Assembly: GCF_963676685.1 (NCBI RefSeq)
Contig: NC_092350.1
Span: 71,550,502-71,614,501, forward strand
Direction: 5' to 3'
Origin: Mytilus edulis
Lineage: Eukaryota; Mollusca; Bivalvia; Mytilida; Mytilidae
DNA: 64,000 nt
Of the stretch, positions 48,887 to 61,627 are shown one piece after another. The position numbers and the translations under genes were made by a program. The notes under the pieces were generated by a model. That model was not told the origin of the DNA and searched no databases. It saw nothing but the letters and a program-made list of their open reading frames with translations. The stretch's first letter is position 1; each line of letters begins with the position of its first letter.

Positions 48887-50260
48887 TGAATATGTTCTCT
48901 TTTTAACGCCATGTATATTTAATTATGTACAAGGACTTCCGTTATGCATTTTGGTTTTTATGTGTGCTTGATTAGATGTTTTGTTTAGAGACAATATGTA
49001 AATATTATTACTCCGCCTCATAAAGATAATCTATCATTGCTTTAGCAAATATAAATAATTGATTTCCTTTTCATGTCAGTAAACCATTTGTGTTATAATT
49101 TTGCCATACTTACCACATACATGTATATAAAACTAAATACATACCGTGCTTTAAAGAGTTAAAATTTGAATAAAAGATTAGTCAAAATTTTGTGTTTTTT
49201 TCCCCATCACTTATGTTTGTAAGTTAAGATGATCTTCATTTGTTCAAAACTATTAGGCAGTTATTCGAACGAGATTTATATCCCTTTGGTAGCTTGTTAT
49301 TATACAAAGTAGTTAAATCTACACCTTCTAACTTTTGACAATAAATTAGATAAGGACCTTTGTTGGTATTGTTATATTGATCGTTCTCAGTGGCTGAAGA
49401 TGATGTGTAAATGCACACTAATCCCAGGTCGGAATATGGACATCCCATCGAGGTTCAAAGATCAAATAAAACATGAAGTTGAATAGCAATCGATCATTTT
49501 GTATCAAATACATGTATATCCATTTTGTAGATTGTCCGTTTAGTGCGATATTTTTAGTTGACGAAAAATCACAGATAAACGCATAAAGGAATAATATAAT
49601 AATCCATTTAAACATATAAACCGCAGAATAAGAAGCCAAGAGCATTTTTAAACTCATAAGTGGAAAAGAAATTTACAGTGCCTTGGCAAAAAAAATCAAT
49701 AAAAAAAAAAAATCTTTATTTTTGATAATAATATTTATGGATTTGTAGGGTTTAAGTTAACATTGAGTTAAATTATCAACGAATTATAATTTTATAGACT
49801 TGTATCACATATCCATGGAATAACAATAATTCCATAATCCACATGAATATTTATCCACAAAAACATGAATCCAGAGTAAAACACAATGCAACAGAAGAAA
49901 CTGAAGACTGTGCGCTATACAGTCTTCATTACTTCATTTGTATCTCCCGTGCACCCAGCGCGTGTCACACACGTACTGATTCAAAAGATTTATTATCGAA
50001 GAACGACTAAAATCAAAACTTTAGATATAACGGTGACCGATACGATGTCTGTCTCTGTACTAAGCTCCAACATGTTTTCGTGGTAGATGCAATTTATGTT
50101 CTAGAATCGAGGTTGGTCGTGCATTTGCAAACTATCTGATATATCTTTTAATGGTAAGCACATATTTGGCCTATTGATTTCTTATCAAGGTGATTTCTAA
50201 TAATCAACAGTAGGTTCAATGTTGTGCTTTCTGGTACCTTGTGATTAACAGTGATGTTCT
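48887..50260. other. 3' flank of psi3
   Basis: 48887-49080 is alignable with the TLR-2 3' flank (58929-59105), including 'ttgctttagcaaatataaat', so this is probably the old 3' untranslated region. Beyond it, AT-rich sequence with no supportable gene. The short frames at 49236-49657 and 49886-50086 have no family pattern. Confidence 0.5.
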
Positions 50261-50689
50261 CTGTAGTCAACACATAATCCTTCGTCAAATTTTAAACACC
50301 AAACCACTGATGACTATCTAATGTGGCAAAGGTCACAAATTCTCCACAGATGTGACATTTCTGAAATTTAAATCTTCAATGTCATGTAGATATATTATAT
50401 AGATTGGTACAGATCCGAATGCCAAAAAAAGGTCTCATATAAAAACTAATTGTTGACAAATGTATTATAGTCGACTGGTACGTTCTAAACTGATACACAA
50501 ATATCAACTCCCAAGGGTGACAGATGAATAGAAGTATGGTGACCATTGGTCTTTTTCCAAACAGTAGTAAAACCTTCGCCAAAGTGGGGCGTCATTTAAG
50601 CCGTGTGGGATGTTCAAATGTGCAGCCACTTACTGTCAGAATGGGTATGTTTAATCCGACGCCTCTTGTAAAGGGAGTGCCACGCTCTT

Positions 50690-50830
50690 TGCACGTTAAG
50701 AACCCTTTCAACAACTCTCTGTTGGTCCGTAGGTGACCAGTTGCAAGGCTACATATCTGTCTCTATCTAATGATATACCCTCATTTCTCGTGGCAGTCTA
50801 AATTTTTGCGACCCTTATTCTGGACGCCTC
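50690..50830 (+). repeat. Probable dispersed repeat
   Basis: 'gagtgccacgctctttgcac', 'ctctgttggtccgtaggtga' and 'cctcatttctcgtggcagtc' look like a moderately repeated mussel sequence from memory. There is no second copy in this window to confirm it. Confidence 0.35.
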
Positions 50831-51544
50831 TTTTACAGAACCTACCTATTATATTTATTCTCAGTTTGTTCTCGTCCTAAATATGCATGAAGTATTTGCC
50901 ACTGGACGTTCAGGAACCAACAATCAATCACAAATATTGGTAGACCGGTTTATTTGGTTATCTTCGTCAAATATTATACCAATGTTTCAATGAAATTATT
51001 CAACCCTTTCACAAATGTAACCATTAATGAATGGAGTTTTTTTTCTTATTTTCATATTTTTCTTTCGTGAATCTTTTTGTATAAAATACTTCAGACATGA
51101 ATGAGGAAAACCTATCCAGACGTTCGTGCATGTTATGATTAAGATTTCTGTTCTTTTGATATTATAAATATGTATAAAAATCCATTGATGTGGAAACAAC
51201 AATTGATTACAAAACGACCTTACACTTCGTTCTTGAACAGGTAATATATATTAGATCTAAATATCGATTTAGCGCATGACTTAAAACCGTTTTAAAAAAG
51301 ATCCAAGGTTGGCGATTTAACATATTTCTTTTGTCATTAAATATGGGTTTTTTTTCTGAGATTATAAAAGGAAAAAAGTTACAATGCAAATGGTAAAACT
51401 TGTAAGTGAATATGAACGACCAAATGTAAAAAAACAAATGAATAAGGCAGTTTACAACCAATTTAATCAATAGTAACACCAGGTGAGTTATAAAAATATA
51501 TCCTTAAATGTGTAACACGGGCCGGTATTCAATATATAGTATAA

Positions 51545-52368
51545 AAAAGAAGATGTGGTATGATTGCCAATGAGACAACTATCCACAAAAGACCAAAATG
51601 ACACAAACATTAACAACTATAGGTCACCGTACGGCCTTCAACAATGAGCAAAGCCCATACCGCATAGTCAGCTATAAAAGGCCCCGATAAGACAATGTAA
51701 AACAAATTTAAACGAGAAAACTAACGGCCTTATTTATGAAAAAAAATTAACGAAAAACAAATGTGTAACACATAAACAAACGACAACTACTGAATTACAG
51801 GCTCCTGACTTGGGACAGGCACATACATAAATAAAGTGGCGGGGTTAAACATGTTAGCGGGATCCAAACCCTCCCCCTAGCCTGGGACAGTGGTATAACA
51901 GTACAACATAAGAACGAACTATAAAAATCAGTGGAAAAAGGCTTAACTCATCAGATAGACAAAAAATACCAGTAGACGTGGCCGGGTACTTATACATCCC
52001 GACACAAAAAGACACAATGAACAGATCTGAGAGTACTCGCAGTTATCTGACAGCTAGTTCAAAGCCACTAGCAACTAATAAAAAATCATGCCTCTAAGAC
52101 TAAACAATCAATCCGTACACATCCAACATACAATGGATTTAGTGTAAAGACGTCATAAACAGCCAGAGAAAAACATGACCTTGAGCAATGCCAAGTTACA
52201 GGTATCGACAGATTGTAGATCCATGAAAACGTATATGTATATAACATACTAGTAATATTTAGTTAGCTTTTAATCTACTGATAACAAAATCAATATTTAT
52301 ACCAATAAAAACAATATTCAATGATCTTATTACAGTGTTGAATAGGTAACCTTTTAGAATAAGTTTAT
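51545..52368 (-). mobile_element. Retroelement 3' tail (family 1), nearly complete
   Basis: It starts with 'agatgtggtatgattgccaa' and 'caaaatgacacaaacattaa', runs through 'caccgtacggccttcaacaa' and 'aaaaggccccgataagacaa', and then the 'gctcctgacttgggacaggc' block. Short pieces of the first part occur at 14706, 28957 and 44100, and inverted at 36078 and 38515, as expected for 5'-truncated copies. It abuts the RT at 52369. Confidence 0.68.
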
Positions 52369-53005
52369 TTAAAGGAGCAACAAGTTTACATGGATCATTT
52401 CTAATTTCCGGGCACGGTTAACAACATTTCCGTAAAAATGAGGATGTGCTATCCCGTTTGAAATAAGTTTTCTACAACCAAACTTCAAAACCAAATCTTT
52501 ATATCTATGGAAAAATTTAGTAAAGGTTTTAAGTAATTTATGGTAACGATATCCCTGGTTTAATAATTTACCAGTTATACATAGGTTGCGTTCGTTGAAA
52601 TCAAAAACGTCACAACAGACACGGGCATAGCGAACAAGTTGTGAAATATAAACACCGTAAGATGGTGCCAAAGGAACATCACCATCTAAAAATGGAAAAT
52701 TAACAATTATAGCGAACGAAAAATCGTCTCTTTTGTCGTAAATTTTAGTGTGTAGTTTCCCGTTTAAAACCGAAATATCTAAATCCAGGAAAGGACAGTT
52801 ATTACCGAATACATTTGATTTATTTAAAGTAAGTTCCTTGGGGTAAATTTCAGCAGTATATTGAGAAAATTCGTGATTATTTAACGAAAAAATATCATCA
52901 AAATAACGGTAAGTGTTGTTGAATTTATCAATTAAATGCAATTTTGACGGGTCTTAACTGAGTTTAGTCATAAACTGTGATTCCTAACCGTACAAAAACA
53001 TAGGT
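52369..53005 (-). pseudogene. Penelope-like reverse transcriptase fragment
   Basis: 190 open codons on the minus strand (52369-52941) contain the catalytic R-Y-F-D-D-I-F, then E-L-T-L-N-K, C-P-F-L-D-L-D-I, K-I-Y-D-K-R-D-D-F-S-F and Y-G-V-Y-I-S-Q-L-V-R-Y. Upstream, to about 53005, the frame continues as Q-F-M-T-K-L-S but with stops. Motifs A and B are missing, so the copy is 5'-truncated. It is better preserved than the copy at 20640. Confidence 0.75.
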
Positions 53006-53881
53006 TTGATTTTCACTGATCCAAATCATACAGCATTTTATCTTTTTGATGTCAATACTCTATTTAGGCTATTTTTGCTGATTTATCTTGCAACCTTATT
53101 TATCATTAATTAATTTGAGGTAAAAATGGGGTTATTATGGAAACAGGATGACTTTGCTGTTCATCTGAGAAAACAACAACAAATTGTGACTACAAACACG
53201 TTTAAAAACATAATTGTGATTGATTAAAAAGTAAACAAAATCAGAGAAAGGGACTTAAAACCCTGCAAATGATTGAAAAGTTTTAAAAAATACAGATCGT
53301 CAAGGTAATGTCAAAATAGGAGAAGTCCATAAAATCTAACAAAATCAACACTCCATTATATTAACGAACGGCACGGATAAACAACAATCATCTTTTCACT
53401 ATAACAAGGTATTGAATTTGTTTTTTTGGAAATTGTGGGTTGAACCTGGGTTGAAAACTAAATGAACGTCGTTCAAAATTCATAAGTCAGTCCCCTTCCC
53501 AGAGAAAAAGGGCAAAATGAACCAAACAATTCGACTTAAACACAAATTATATCTAGAATATGGACTTTATTTGTGTTTATCAATTTCAGTTAAATTCATC
53601 ATTGCATTCACACCTTGAAATGAATAGTAATTCAACTAACCGCATCCTTTCATGAAAATAATCTTCACTGATGTATTTTTTTAAGATTATTTATTAATTG
53701 GAAAAAACAAGGAACGTAGGTAAAATCATCTTTACATCACTGTCTTTAAAAACTAACAAGATCAATACCATAAGGTACACTTTAAAAGGTTCCGTCATGA
53801 TGAATGTGAAAACCATTATAACAAGTAAACCAACGGCTTTGCTGTAAATTATAAAACAATTGATAGAAATATACTCATCAT

Positions 53882-53965
53882 AGATACTAGGACTAAATTT
53901 TGTATATACGCCAGACGCCCGTTTCGTCTATAAAAGACTCATCAGTGACGCTCGGATCCAAAAAA
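53882..53965 (-). repeat. Dispersed repeat X, inverted fragment
   Basis: 'acgccagacgcccgtttcgt' and 'gactcatcagtgacgctc' are the reverse complement of the core at 54920 and 61905. The duplicate flank at 63.5 kb lacks it, so it inserted after that duplication. Confidence 0.7.
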
Positions 53966-54899
53966 GTTAAAAAAAACCCACTAAAGTACGAAGACGTATG
54001 TATCAGACAACAACCATATCCAATTACAGGCTCTTGACTTTGGACACGCATTTACATAATGACTTGTTAAACCAATGAAACAAAGAACTGTTGGGCTATT
54101 TTGCTGTTAGACTAATGGACCCATTCTGCACGTCTTTTTAGCTGTATAAAAAAATCAACAAATATAACGATCATGTAACAATATATAAAATGACATGGCC
54201 CTGGTAAACTTCTTTTCTTATTTGAGATTTACAGTGCATTTACATTTTTACATTTTAAACCGTAGGACAGGGGTATTTAAGGGCCATTTATTGCTCTAGA
54301 AATACAAATTTTTGAGAAATACTTTGATGATTAAACAAGACGTTTCCTAACGGCCAGACGGATGAGTAAGGTATCAAATTGTTGTCTTTCTAAATAAGTT
54401 CACGTTCACACGCCCTAAACATGACTAGACCATCTTTTGTATAAGTTATATAAACAGATACTGTCCAGCTACCAACAGATACATTTTTCTCTTTTGATAC
54501 ATTCTGACTTCTTATATTTTGTTCAACAGAAGTTAGCTTGGCGAGAAATGAATATCGAGATGTGCATTGTTCATAATGCATCCGATTGACTTCTTTTAAA
54601 ATGAGTTATGCTTGTTATTGACAGTTGTTGTTTATACATGCTTTTTTCATTACAAGTTACTTGATGTTGACGACGTAATTTTTCTTGATTTTGGAAAAAT
54701 TTCACAACTGTCTACACCCAAGCGATTCAATTTCGACAACTACGAATTGAGGCGGCTAATTGATTTCTATATTACTGACTAAAACGATACATATGCGTAC
54801 CTGATACAGCAACTGAACAACAAAATATATCTAACGGTAAATATACTGTCTTCAGTTAGATAAAGACAATTGTCTACTAATTTTGTATCGTTCATATTT

Positions 54900-55010
54900 G
54901 AATAGATGTGTTGATCTGAGCGTTACTGGTGAGTCTTATGTAGACGAAACGCGCGTCTGGCGTATTAAATTTTAATCCTGGAACCTTTGATAACTCTTTT
55001 TAAACTGATA
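54900..55010 (+). repeat. Dispersed repeat X, 3' half
   Basis: 'gagtcttatgtagacgaaac' and 'gcgcgtctggcgtattaaat' give the clearest version of the core. It lies 500 bases before the TLR-2 start codon. Confidence 0.72.
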
Positions 55011-55514
55011 AAGACAGGCTACTAGTGTTACAGCGATTCATATTGCCATACAAAGCAGTGGTAATTTATCAATTTGCCAATAAAATAGACACACTTAAGA
55101 TTGCGTTCCTAATCCATAACTATAAAACATGTTCTGATGGTGTTACTGCATCATGAAATTTGAGATAATGACACTATTTCTATTTTTTGAATAATAATTG
55201 TTCTGTTTAGAACAAGAGAAAATATAATTAACTGTTTATTACTTCTCTGTAAATCAGAGCAGTCATCTCAAATCGTCATACCTAACGCCACTTAGATATG
55301 AGAAGAGTACAACCTAAATTTAAATTTATTTTAAGATTATAAATAACGTTTTAATTACGCATTATTTAACAATGTTTGTTAACTTTAAACTTTGGAAAAT
55401 TCATGACCAATCATTTTATATAATATATTAAGGTAAACATCTTGTTCCGGGTTCAGTAACTTTATATTTACTATAGAATTGTACGTATTTTTTTGTTATT
55501 CCTTGGATACTGGT

Positions 55515-58500
55515 ATGATGTGTAAGTATCTATTTGTTGTTGTTTTTTCAGATGAGAAAGACTTAACTTATTTCGTATGAAACAATTGAATCTAACTAAT
55601 GCTGGTATTCAATGCTGCAATTTTATTCAATTGAGATCAATACTAAAAACGGAACACTCAAGAAGCATTCCGATACAAATGAGCACTGTCATACTCTCAG
55701 ATACAGGTGATTACCGACTATAGAAAAAAGATAAGAATAAAATTAACGTCGCCTATTAAAGATCTGACAGCAACAAACAATGTACTAGAACACAGATCAA
55801 CAACACTTCCGAGATTCGAGATTGGTTCGATGTCACTTCTGGTGAACGTGTCCTCGCCGATTGTATCACCTGCCCAGTTGTCAACACTGGATTTTAACTA
55901 TCCTTAGTGGGTTCTTTTTCTGTAAATGTAGAGTTTAACAAATATCGAATTTCTCAAAATATTTGGATTTTCTAACCCTTTCATAGATTTCCTCATTCGT
56001 ATAAGGCACAACTTTTCGGAATTTTGATTTGTTATGTTCGTCAAATTTGTATCCGATTTTGCTACTAATTATTCGAGTGTCACTAATGAGTTGTATACAG
56101 ACAAACCTCACGTATCGGGTAACCAATTTTAAGCTTGGTATCTTTGATGAGGTGTTTTAACTGAAATGAAACATAATATAACAACAACAAGGTGTCGGAA
56201 GTATGTCATTAGTCCAAGCTCCATGAATGATTTAGTTTATCCTGCTAATTTTCAGTGAATTTGTTTTCAGCTTACAATGTATTTTCCATCATTAAGCAAA
56301 TGCATTTCATTTTTAAGTCAGTCTGAAATATTATAACTGCATATTTTCTCTGCAGGGAACACCAACCTTCCTTACATCCTAGTTACTGCTTTTACATTAC
56401 TAATTAGTTTCACACATGCAATACTCAATGATATAAAGGAATGGAAAGCATGTCACTTCGCTAGTTCTTGTCTATGCAAAACCGTTCCAGGTTCCGGAAA
56501 TATTATAGCGGATTGTTCAGGAAAAGATCTACTTCGTATACCTAAGCTACCACACAATCTTCAGAACTTGTTTATCCAAAACAATAATATCAGTAGAATA
56601 GAAGATGGGATTTTCGAAGACAGTTCTTTGCTAAAGACTTTGGATTTGTCTTTTAATAGAATAAGCCATTTAAGAAAAAACTCGTTCAAAGGACTCCAAA
56701 ATTTGATCTCGTTGAATCTTAGCAATAATGATTTGAAATATGAAAATAAGTCCTTTGAAATTTCAGCTTTTTATTTTCTGGAGAACTTGAAAAGCTTGAA
56801 TTTAAAAGGAAATGTCAACACCTCATTTGTACCAGACTTATGGAAACTTCGGTCACTTGAATTACTGTCAATAGATTATGTTGCATACAAAATTGCAATT
56901 CTCGATGAGAAATTTTCAAATTTAAAAAAACTAACAGGTATAGATCTATCTGGTATCACAGGAAATTGCAAAATGACTATACTATCAGAGAAAACCTTTT
57001 TGTTTTTGCCTCAAATATCTCACTTAAATTTATCCAAATGCAAAATACAACATATTTTCAAAGGAACGTTTAAGATATTAAGAAATATATCCGAACTTGA
57101 TGTGTCTTTAAATACATGTTTGAGATTCGAAACGCTTGAAAATATAACCACCGATTTGCAATACTCGGCAGTTAAAATCCTTAAAGTTAACAATATTCAT
57201 AGTATTTTCGGAATGCCTACAGTACTGAAAACTTCTCAAATTTGGAACCTAAAAAACACATCACTTGTAAGATTCGAAGCCGCTGGAAACCGTATCCAGA
57301 GAATAGAATCCGGTACAGTACGATATTTTCCTCAGTCCTTAACAAGTGCAGATGTAGGCGACAACATTTTTTCTTTCGGAGAATATGTGCTTGAATTGAA
57401 GGATCTGCCAATAACATCACTAGAATTTTCGGATAATTTTACTCCTCATGATGTGTTCGACTCCTACGTAGAGGAATGTCCTCTTAGAGAAGAGACTGTT
57501 ACAATTAATTCAATTAACAACTTGTATTTTTATGAACTTCCATTTTTTGAAAAGTGGAAAAAGAAGTCTGGATGTTTTCCTGTGCCAGGAAAACTGAAAA
57601 AAGTTTTACTTAGGTCCAACTACCTGCAATATGAAATACACAACTTATGTTTCATGAAAAACGAGTTAAATTATTTAAGTCTAAGTGATAATGTCTTGCA
57701 TACATGGACAGGTCCAGTAACGAATATAAGAAAATTGACTGATTTAGACCTTTCGGCAAACTTTTGTTCTAATATTTCCAAGACATTTTTCAGTCCTGAT
57801 TTCATCAATGTAAGATGCTTACTGCTTCAAAACAATCTTTTAGGTCTCGTTCTACCTACGGATGTCGACGGAGAAATATTTCGGAACCTCTATAACGTCG
57901 AGTACATTAATCTTTCAAAAAATAAAATAGCAAATATACCAAATCTTTTATTTAAAGAGCAACACAATTTAGAAAGATTAGACCTCAGTGAGAATATGAT
58001 TGATGACATCAACTTTCAAATATCTCATATGAGAAAGCTCATGTTTTTGAATGTAAGAAATAATAGAATATCAACACTAAGTCAATATGCAATGAACGAG
58101 TTGGACTCGGTTGCCAAAGAGAATAACAACCTCACTATTGATCTTAGTGGAAATAATCTTGTTTGCAATTGTGATTCTCTATCTTTCGTCAAATGGATAG
58201 TAAACACACCAACTAATTTTCATCTTTTGGAGAAATACGAATGTAAAACATCAAAAAAATCCATCAGTTTTTTTCGAAACCCTAGAGAAGTTTACGAAAC
58301 CATACAAAAGGAATGTATGTCATATGAAGGTTTAATAGTTGGAGTAACGACTGGAATATTGATGTTTATCTTTATTCTTTGTGGTGGAATTGTTTATAGA
58401 TACAGATGGAAACTTCGCTATCTTTACTACATGGTCAAGGTCAAATGGCATGACCCCGAACATAAATCAGACAACAAAGATGAACGACTATACATGTACG

Positions 58501-58928
58501 ATGCTTTCGTGTCATATGCAAATGAGGATGACACATTTGTCCATCATAAACTTCTCAATAATTTAGAGAAAAATGGTGGAATTCAGTTGTGCTTGCATAA
58601 GCGGAATTTCCTACCCGGAAATGACATCGCCACTAATATCACATCCGCAATTCATAACAGCCGGAAAACTATTGTCATAATGTCTGCAAATTATTTAGCT
58701 TCGTACTGGTGTATGTTCGAATTTAATATGGCTAAAATGGAGAGTATTTATGAACGCAATTGTGAGAACATACTTTTTCTAGTCTTTTACGAGCAAATGT
58801 CTGCTTGCGATCTTCCACTTAGAATACTGGAACTGGTTCATTGTCAATCATATATTGAGTATCCAAATGATGAGTACGGTGATGTTGTCTTTTGGGAACA
58901 GCTTCAAAAGGCAATCAAATCCTGCTAG
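55515..58928 (+). CDS. TLR-2: intact Toll-like receptor
   Basis: The micro-exon ATG-ATG-T (55515-55521) is followed by GTAAGT. The intron is 55522-56355 (834 bases), and the main exon 56356-58928 starts after CTGCAG and completes codon 3 as TGG. The product is 859 residues, the same length as TLR-1. Signal peptide about 1-25 (hydrophobic V-T-A-F-T-L-L-I-S-F), LRRNT, about 19-20 LRRs, one LRRCT, membrane helix, then a TIR with Y-D-A-F-V-S-Y at 717, R-N-F-L-P-G at 752, W-C-M-F-E and F-W-E-Q-L. Main-exon spacing equals that of TLR-1, and the TIRs are nearly identical while the LRRs differ more, as expected if ligand specificity diverged. It is probably a membrane pattern receptor; the ligand is unknown. 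A TTG at 56568 is an in-frame codon inside the first LRR, not a start. Intron 1 contains sequence homologous to the psi1 upstream region. Confidence 0.91.
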
Positions 58929-59102
58929 TGAATATGTCCTCTTTGTAACGTATCGTTAACTATGTAAAAGGACTTCCGGTATGCATTTGGGATTTTATTT
59001 GTGTTTAATTAGTTGTTTTGTCTAGAGACATTATGTAAATATTATTACTTCGTCTCGACTACATGAATCATTGCTTTAGCAAATATAAATAATTGATTTA
59101 AT
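58929..59102. other. Probable TLR-2 3' untranslated region
   Basis: 'aaggacttccggtatgcatt' and 'gacattatgtaaatattatt' are shared with the psi3 3' flank. No canonical AATAAA stands out; 'aatataaataattg' is the nearest match. Confidence 0.5.
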
Positions 59103-59191
59103 TTTGTAAATCATATATTAAGTATCCAAATGATGAGTACGGCGTTGTTGTCTTTTGGGAACAGCTTCAAAAGGCTATCAAATCCTTCTAG
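59103..59191 (+). pseudogene. TLR carboxy-terminal stump
   Basis: About 90 bases repeat the last TIR codons (I-K-Y-P-N-D-E-Y-G, then F-W-E-Q-L-Q-K-A-I-K-S) and a stop, followed by a second copy of the 3' flank ('tacaaggacttccagcatgc'). It is a tandem 3'-end duplication, or the remains of another unit whose body was deleted. Confidence 0.85.
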
Positions 59192-59209
59192 TAGATAAGT
59201 CTTCTAGTT

Positions 59210-60540
59210 AACGCTTCTTATCGTTATTTATATACAAGGACTTCCAGCATGCATTTGGCTTAATAAGTGTGTTATATTATATGTTTTGTCAACAATAGGT
59301 AATAAGATTATAGGTTCCTCCGAAATAGATCAACTATAATAGTGGTAAATTTTGATTAGTTTTATTACCGTTAACCAGCACAATTTGGTACATCTGACTA
59401 AAGTAAGTTACCAGTTAAAAGTCGATGCGTGTTCTTTTTAAGATATGTTACCATTTTCGAAAACAATTATCATCAGCTATTACTGTAGAAGGTATGAATG
59501 ACCATGTTTAAATGTGTTTGTATTTTTTTTTTATGATCATTTACCAAAAGATGTTTTGTTAAACATTACTTCATGCATATTCCTTCAGTTTAATTCAGGT
59601 AGAGAAAAATAATAATACAATACCTATACAAAGGATATTTTGGAGTAACAAAGGAATAATTTTAATGCGTATTTAATCCGACGAATAATGGAACAATTGT
59701 TAACATGTCAATCGATAATGGGTTACTTTAATATGTTTTGTCATACTTCGACATATTATAGCAATAACAACTTTTGAAAAAGATAAAATATTACGTTTAA
59801 ATTTAAAATTAGTTAGATAATAGAAATAAGTAGTGGAGGAGTCACTTTAAAATTTTACTATTTTTTTTATTTTTGCCACTTATGATAGGGTTATACAATC
59901 GAAAATATTTTTCATGTTACATATTCAGTAATGTTTGAAATGTATGCCAGTGAATCCGCAAAACACCTATCTAATGCATTTCCTTTAAATATTCAACGCT
60001 GTCAACTTGAACATAAAACCCAAATAACCTAGAATTGTCGATATCTTTATTTAGAACAGATGGTGTTTACCATATTTTTTATAAACTTTGTTAAATAGGT
60101 AGTACCCCTATGCTACTCAGACTAACATTTTAGATAACATGGATAATGCATAAGTTGTTTGGTTTAAGCTATTTCTAATGCCTTGCATCCTCTTATTGAG
60201 GTACAACAAAACTAGATAACATTAAATGTTAAGGCATTTATTTCTGCTGTATATTTACTTATGTTAAATATGTTAAAAAAAAACATTTCAACAATTTCAT
60301 ATTATATATATATCTGTAACATTATCTTATTATCATGTTCATGCTCATGTTACATAAAATATAACATCCATTTGTGTTTTACTTTGATTTTCATACCTTT
60401 TTCTTTAACGGTGTGGTGTATCTTCCTTTAAAAAAGGCTTGATGAATTATAGGTGATTGCTGTCCAGTTTAAAGAGAATGTTGGCATATTCAGGACATAC
60501 TAAATAAAAAAACCAACATTGAAAATAAGTTAGGTTAAAT
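59210..60540. other. Non-coding stretch
   Basis: AT-rich unique sequence with no recognisable gene or repeat. Confidence 0.5.
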
Positions 60541-60724
60541 TTGTGTTCAGTTGCTTTCAACAAGTTCAAATCAAACTTACCGTTCCTCATTTGTCAACAA
60601 ACATTGCAATTGATAAGTTAACTTTTCTTAAATGTTTTCAGAAAACACACCATGTAAGTCTAACGAAATGCTTAACGTCAAGGATGTTATTTGCCCAAAG
60701 TCTAAATAATGGGAACTATAATTA

Positions 60725-60910
60725 AGGGCAACAGTAGTATACCGCTGTTCGAAAGTCATAAATCGATTGAGAGAAAACAAACCCGGATTACCAACTAAAA
60801 CTGAGTTAAACACATGTTCTTATAGAAAACAACGAAACAACAGAAACACTGAAGTGCAACAAAAAGCCAAAACGACAATGCAACACACACAAAAACAAAA
60901 TATAAGACTG
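60725..60910 (-). repeat. Dispersed repeat Y, inverted fragment
   Basis: 'gcaacagtagtataccgctg' is the reverse complement of the end of the family at 330-890. 'caaacccggattaccaacta' and 'acaacagaaacactgaagtg' continue the match. Confidence 0.7.
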
Positions 60911-61627
60911 CCATGTCTATAACATTATATAATAAAACTTAATAATGCATTTATACGTGTAAACACACTCAACCATGAAAGTTATTCTTCAATAAAAGCA
61001 AGCCTATTAACGAAATTTTAGAATTTCCAAAAAAATCAGTAGAATGACAAATGAATGAGTTAGAAGTAAATTTGAGAAGGGAAACGGAGAGTGTACAAAA
61101 GGAGAGTAGAGTATAGACGCGTAACTTAAGTAAAACAATACTGCATTTTATTTATATTTATTTATCGAAAATCTATTTTCCATTTGTCATTACATATACC
61201 ACTAACGGAGGTAGTTCAAGTCGCAGTGCTGATGATGCCACAGTAATAAATCATGACATTCGAATAGAATAAGTTTGGAGACATAATTTTTATTGGACAT
61301 TGATAAATATTTTGAAGAGTTAGATTGCACGTTCTACTCTTCGGTAATATAGAGTAGCCACCATTTTAAAATCCAAAGGTACATGTATGTAACTTCTCAA
61401 AATAAAATACATAATAGCGACGGTTAATTTTACTGTCCTTCTGGTATCTTTCGCCCCTTTTTCGTAAAATGCAGGAATGATTTTAATATCTGTTCTGTTT
61501 GAATTATCTACGGTATATTGCAAAATTTAAACAAACAATTTATTGACCGTGTCAAAACTTTAATTTTTGAAGAATGCTATACATATCGACGCAACAAAAT
61601 ATGGATTATTGAGTTCATTTAAAACAA

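Larger units (their letters stand above)
50280..54140 (+). repeat. Diverged duplicate of the 61.98-63.68 kb flank
   Basis: 'gcaaaggtcacaaattctcc' pairs with 62020; 'gtagaccggtttatttggtt' with 62155; 'cgttcttgaacaggtaatat' with 62915; 'taattcaactaaccgcatcc' with 63292; and 'cagacaacaaccatatccaa' with 63530. This copy was expanded by the retroelement at 51545-53005 and repeat X at 53882-53965. It shows that psi3 and TLR-2 were copied together with several kilobases of 3' flank. Confidence 0.7.

Noticed and set aside
56568-56570. TTG at 56568 as the TLR-2 start
   Set aside because: The frame is open upstream to the acceptor at 56355 and encodes the leader and LRRNT. The TTG codes for Leu in the first LRR region.
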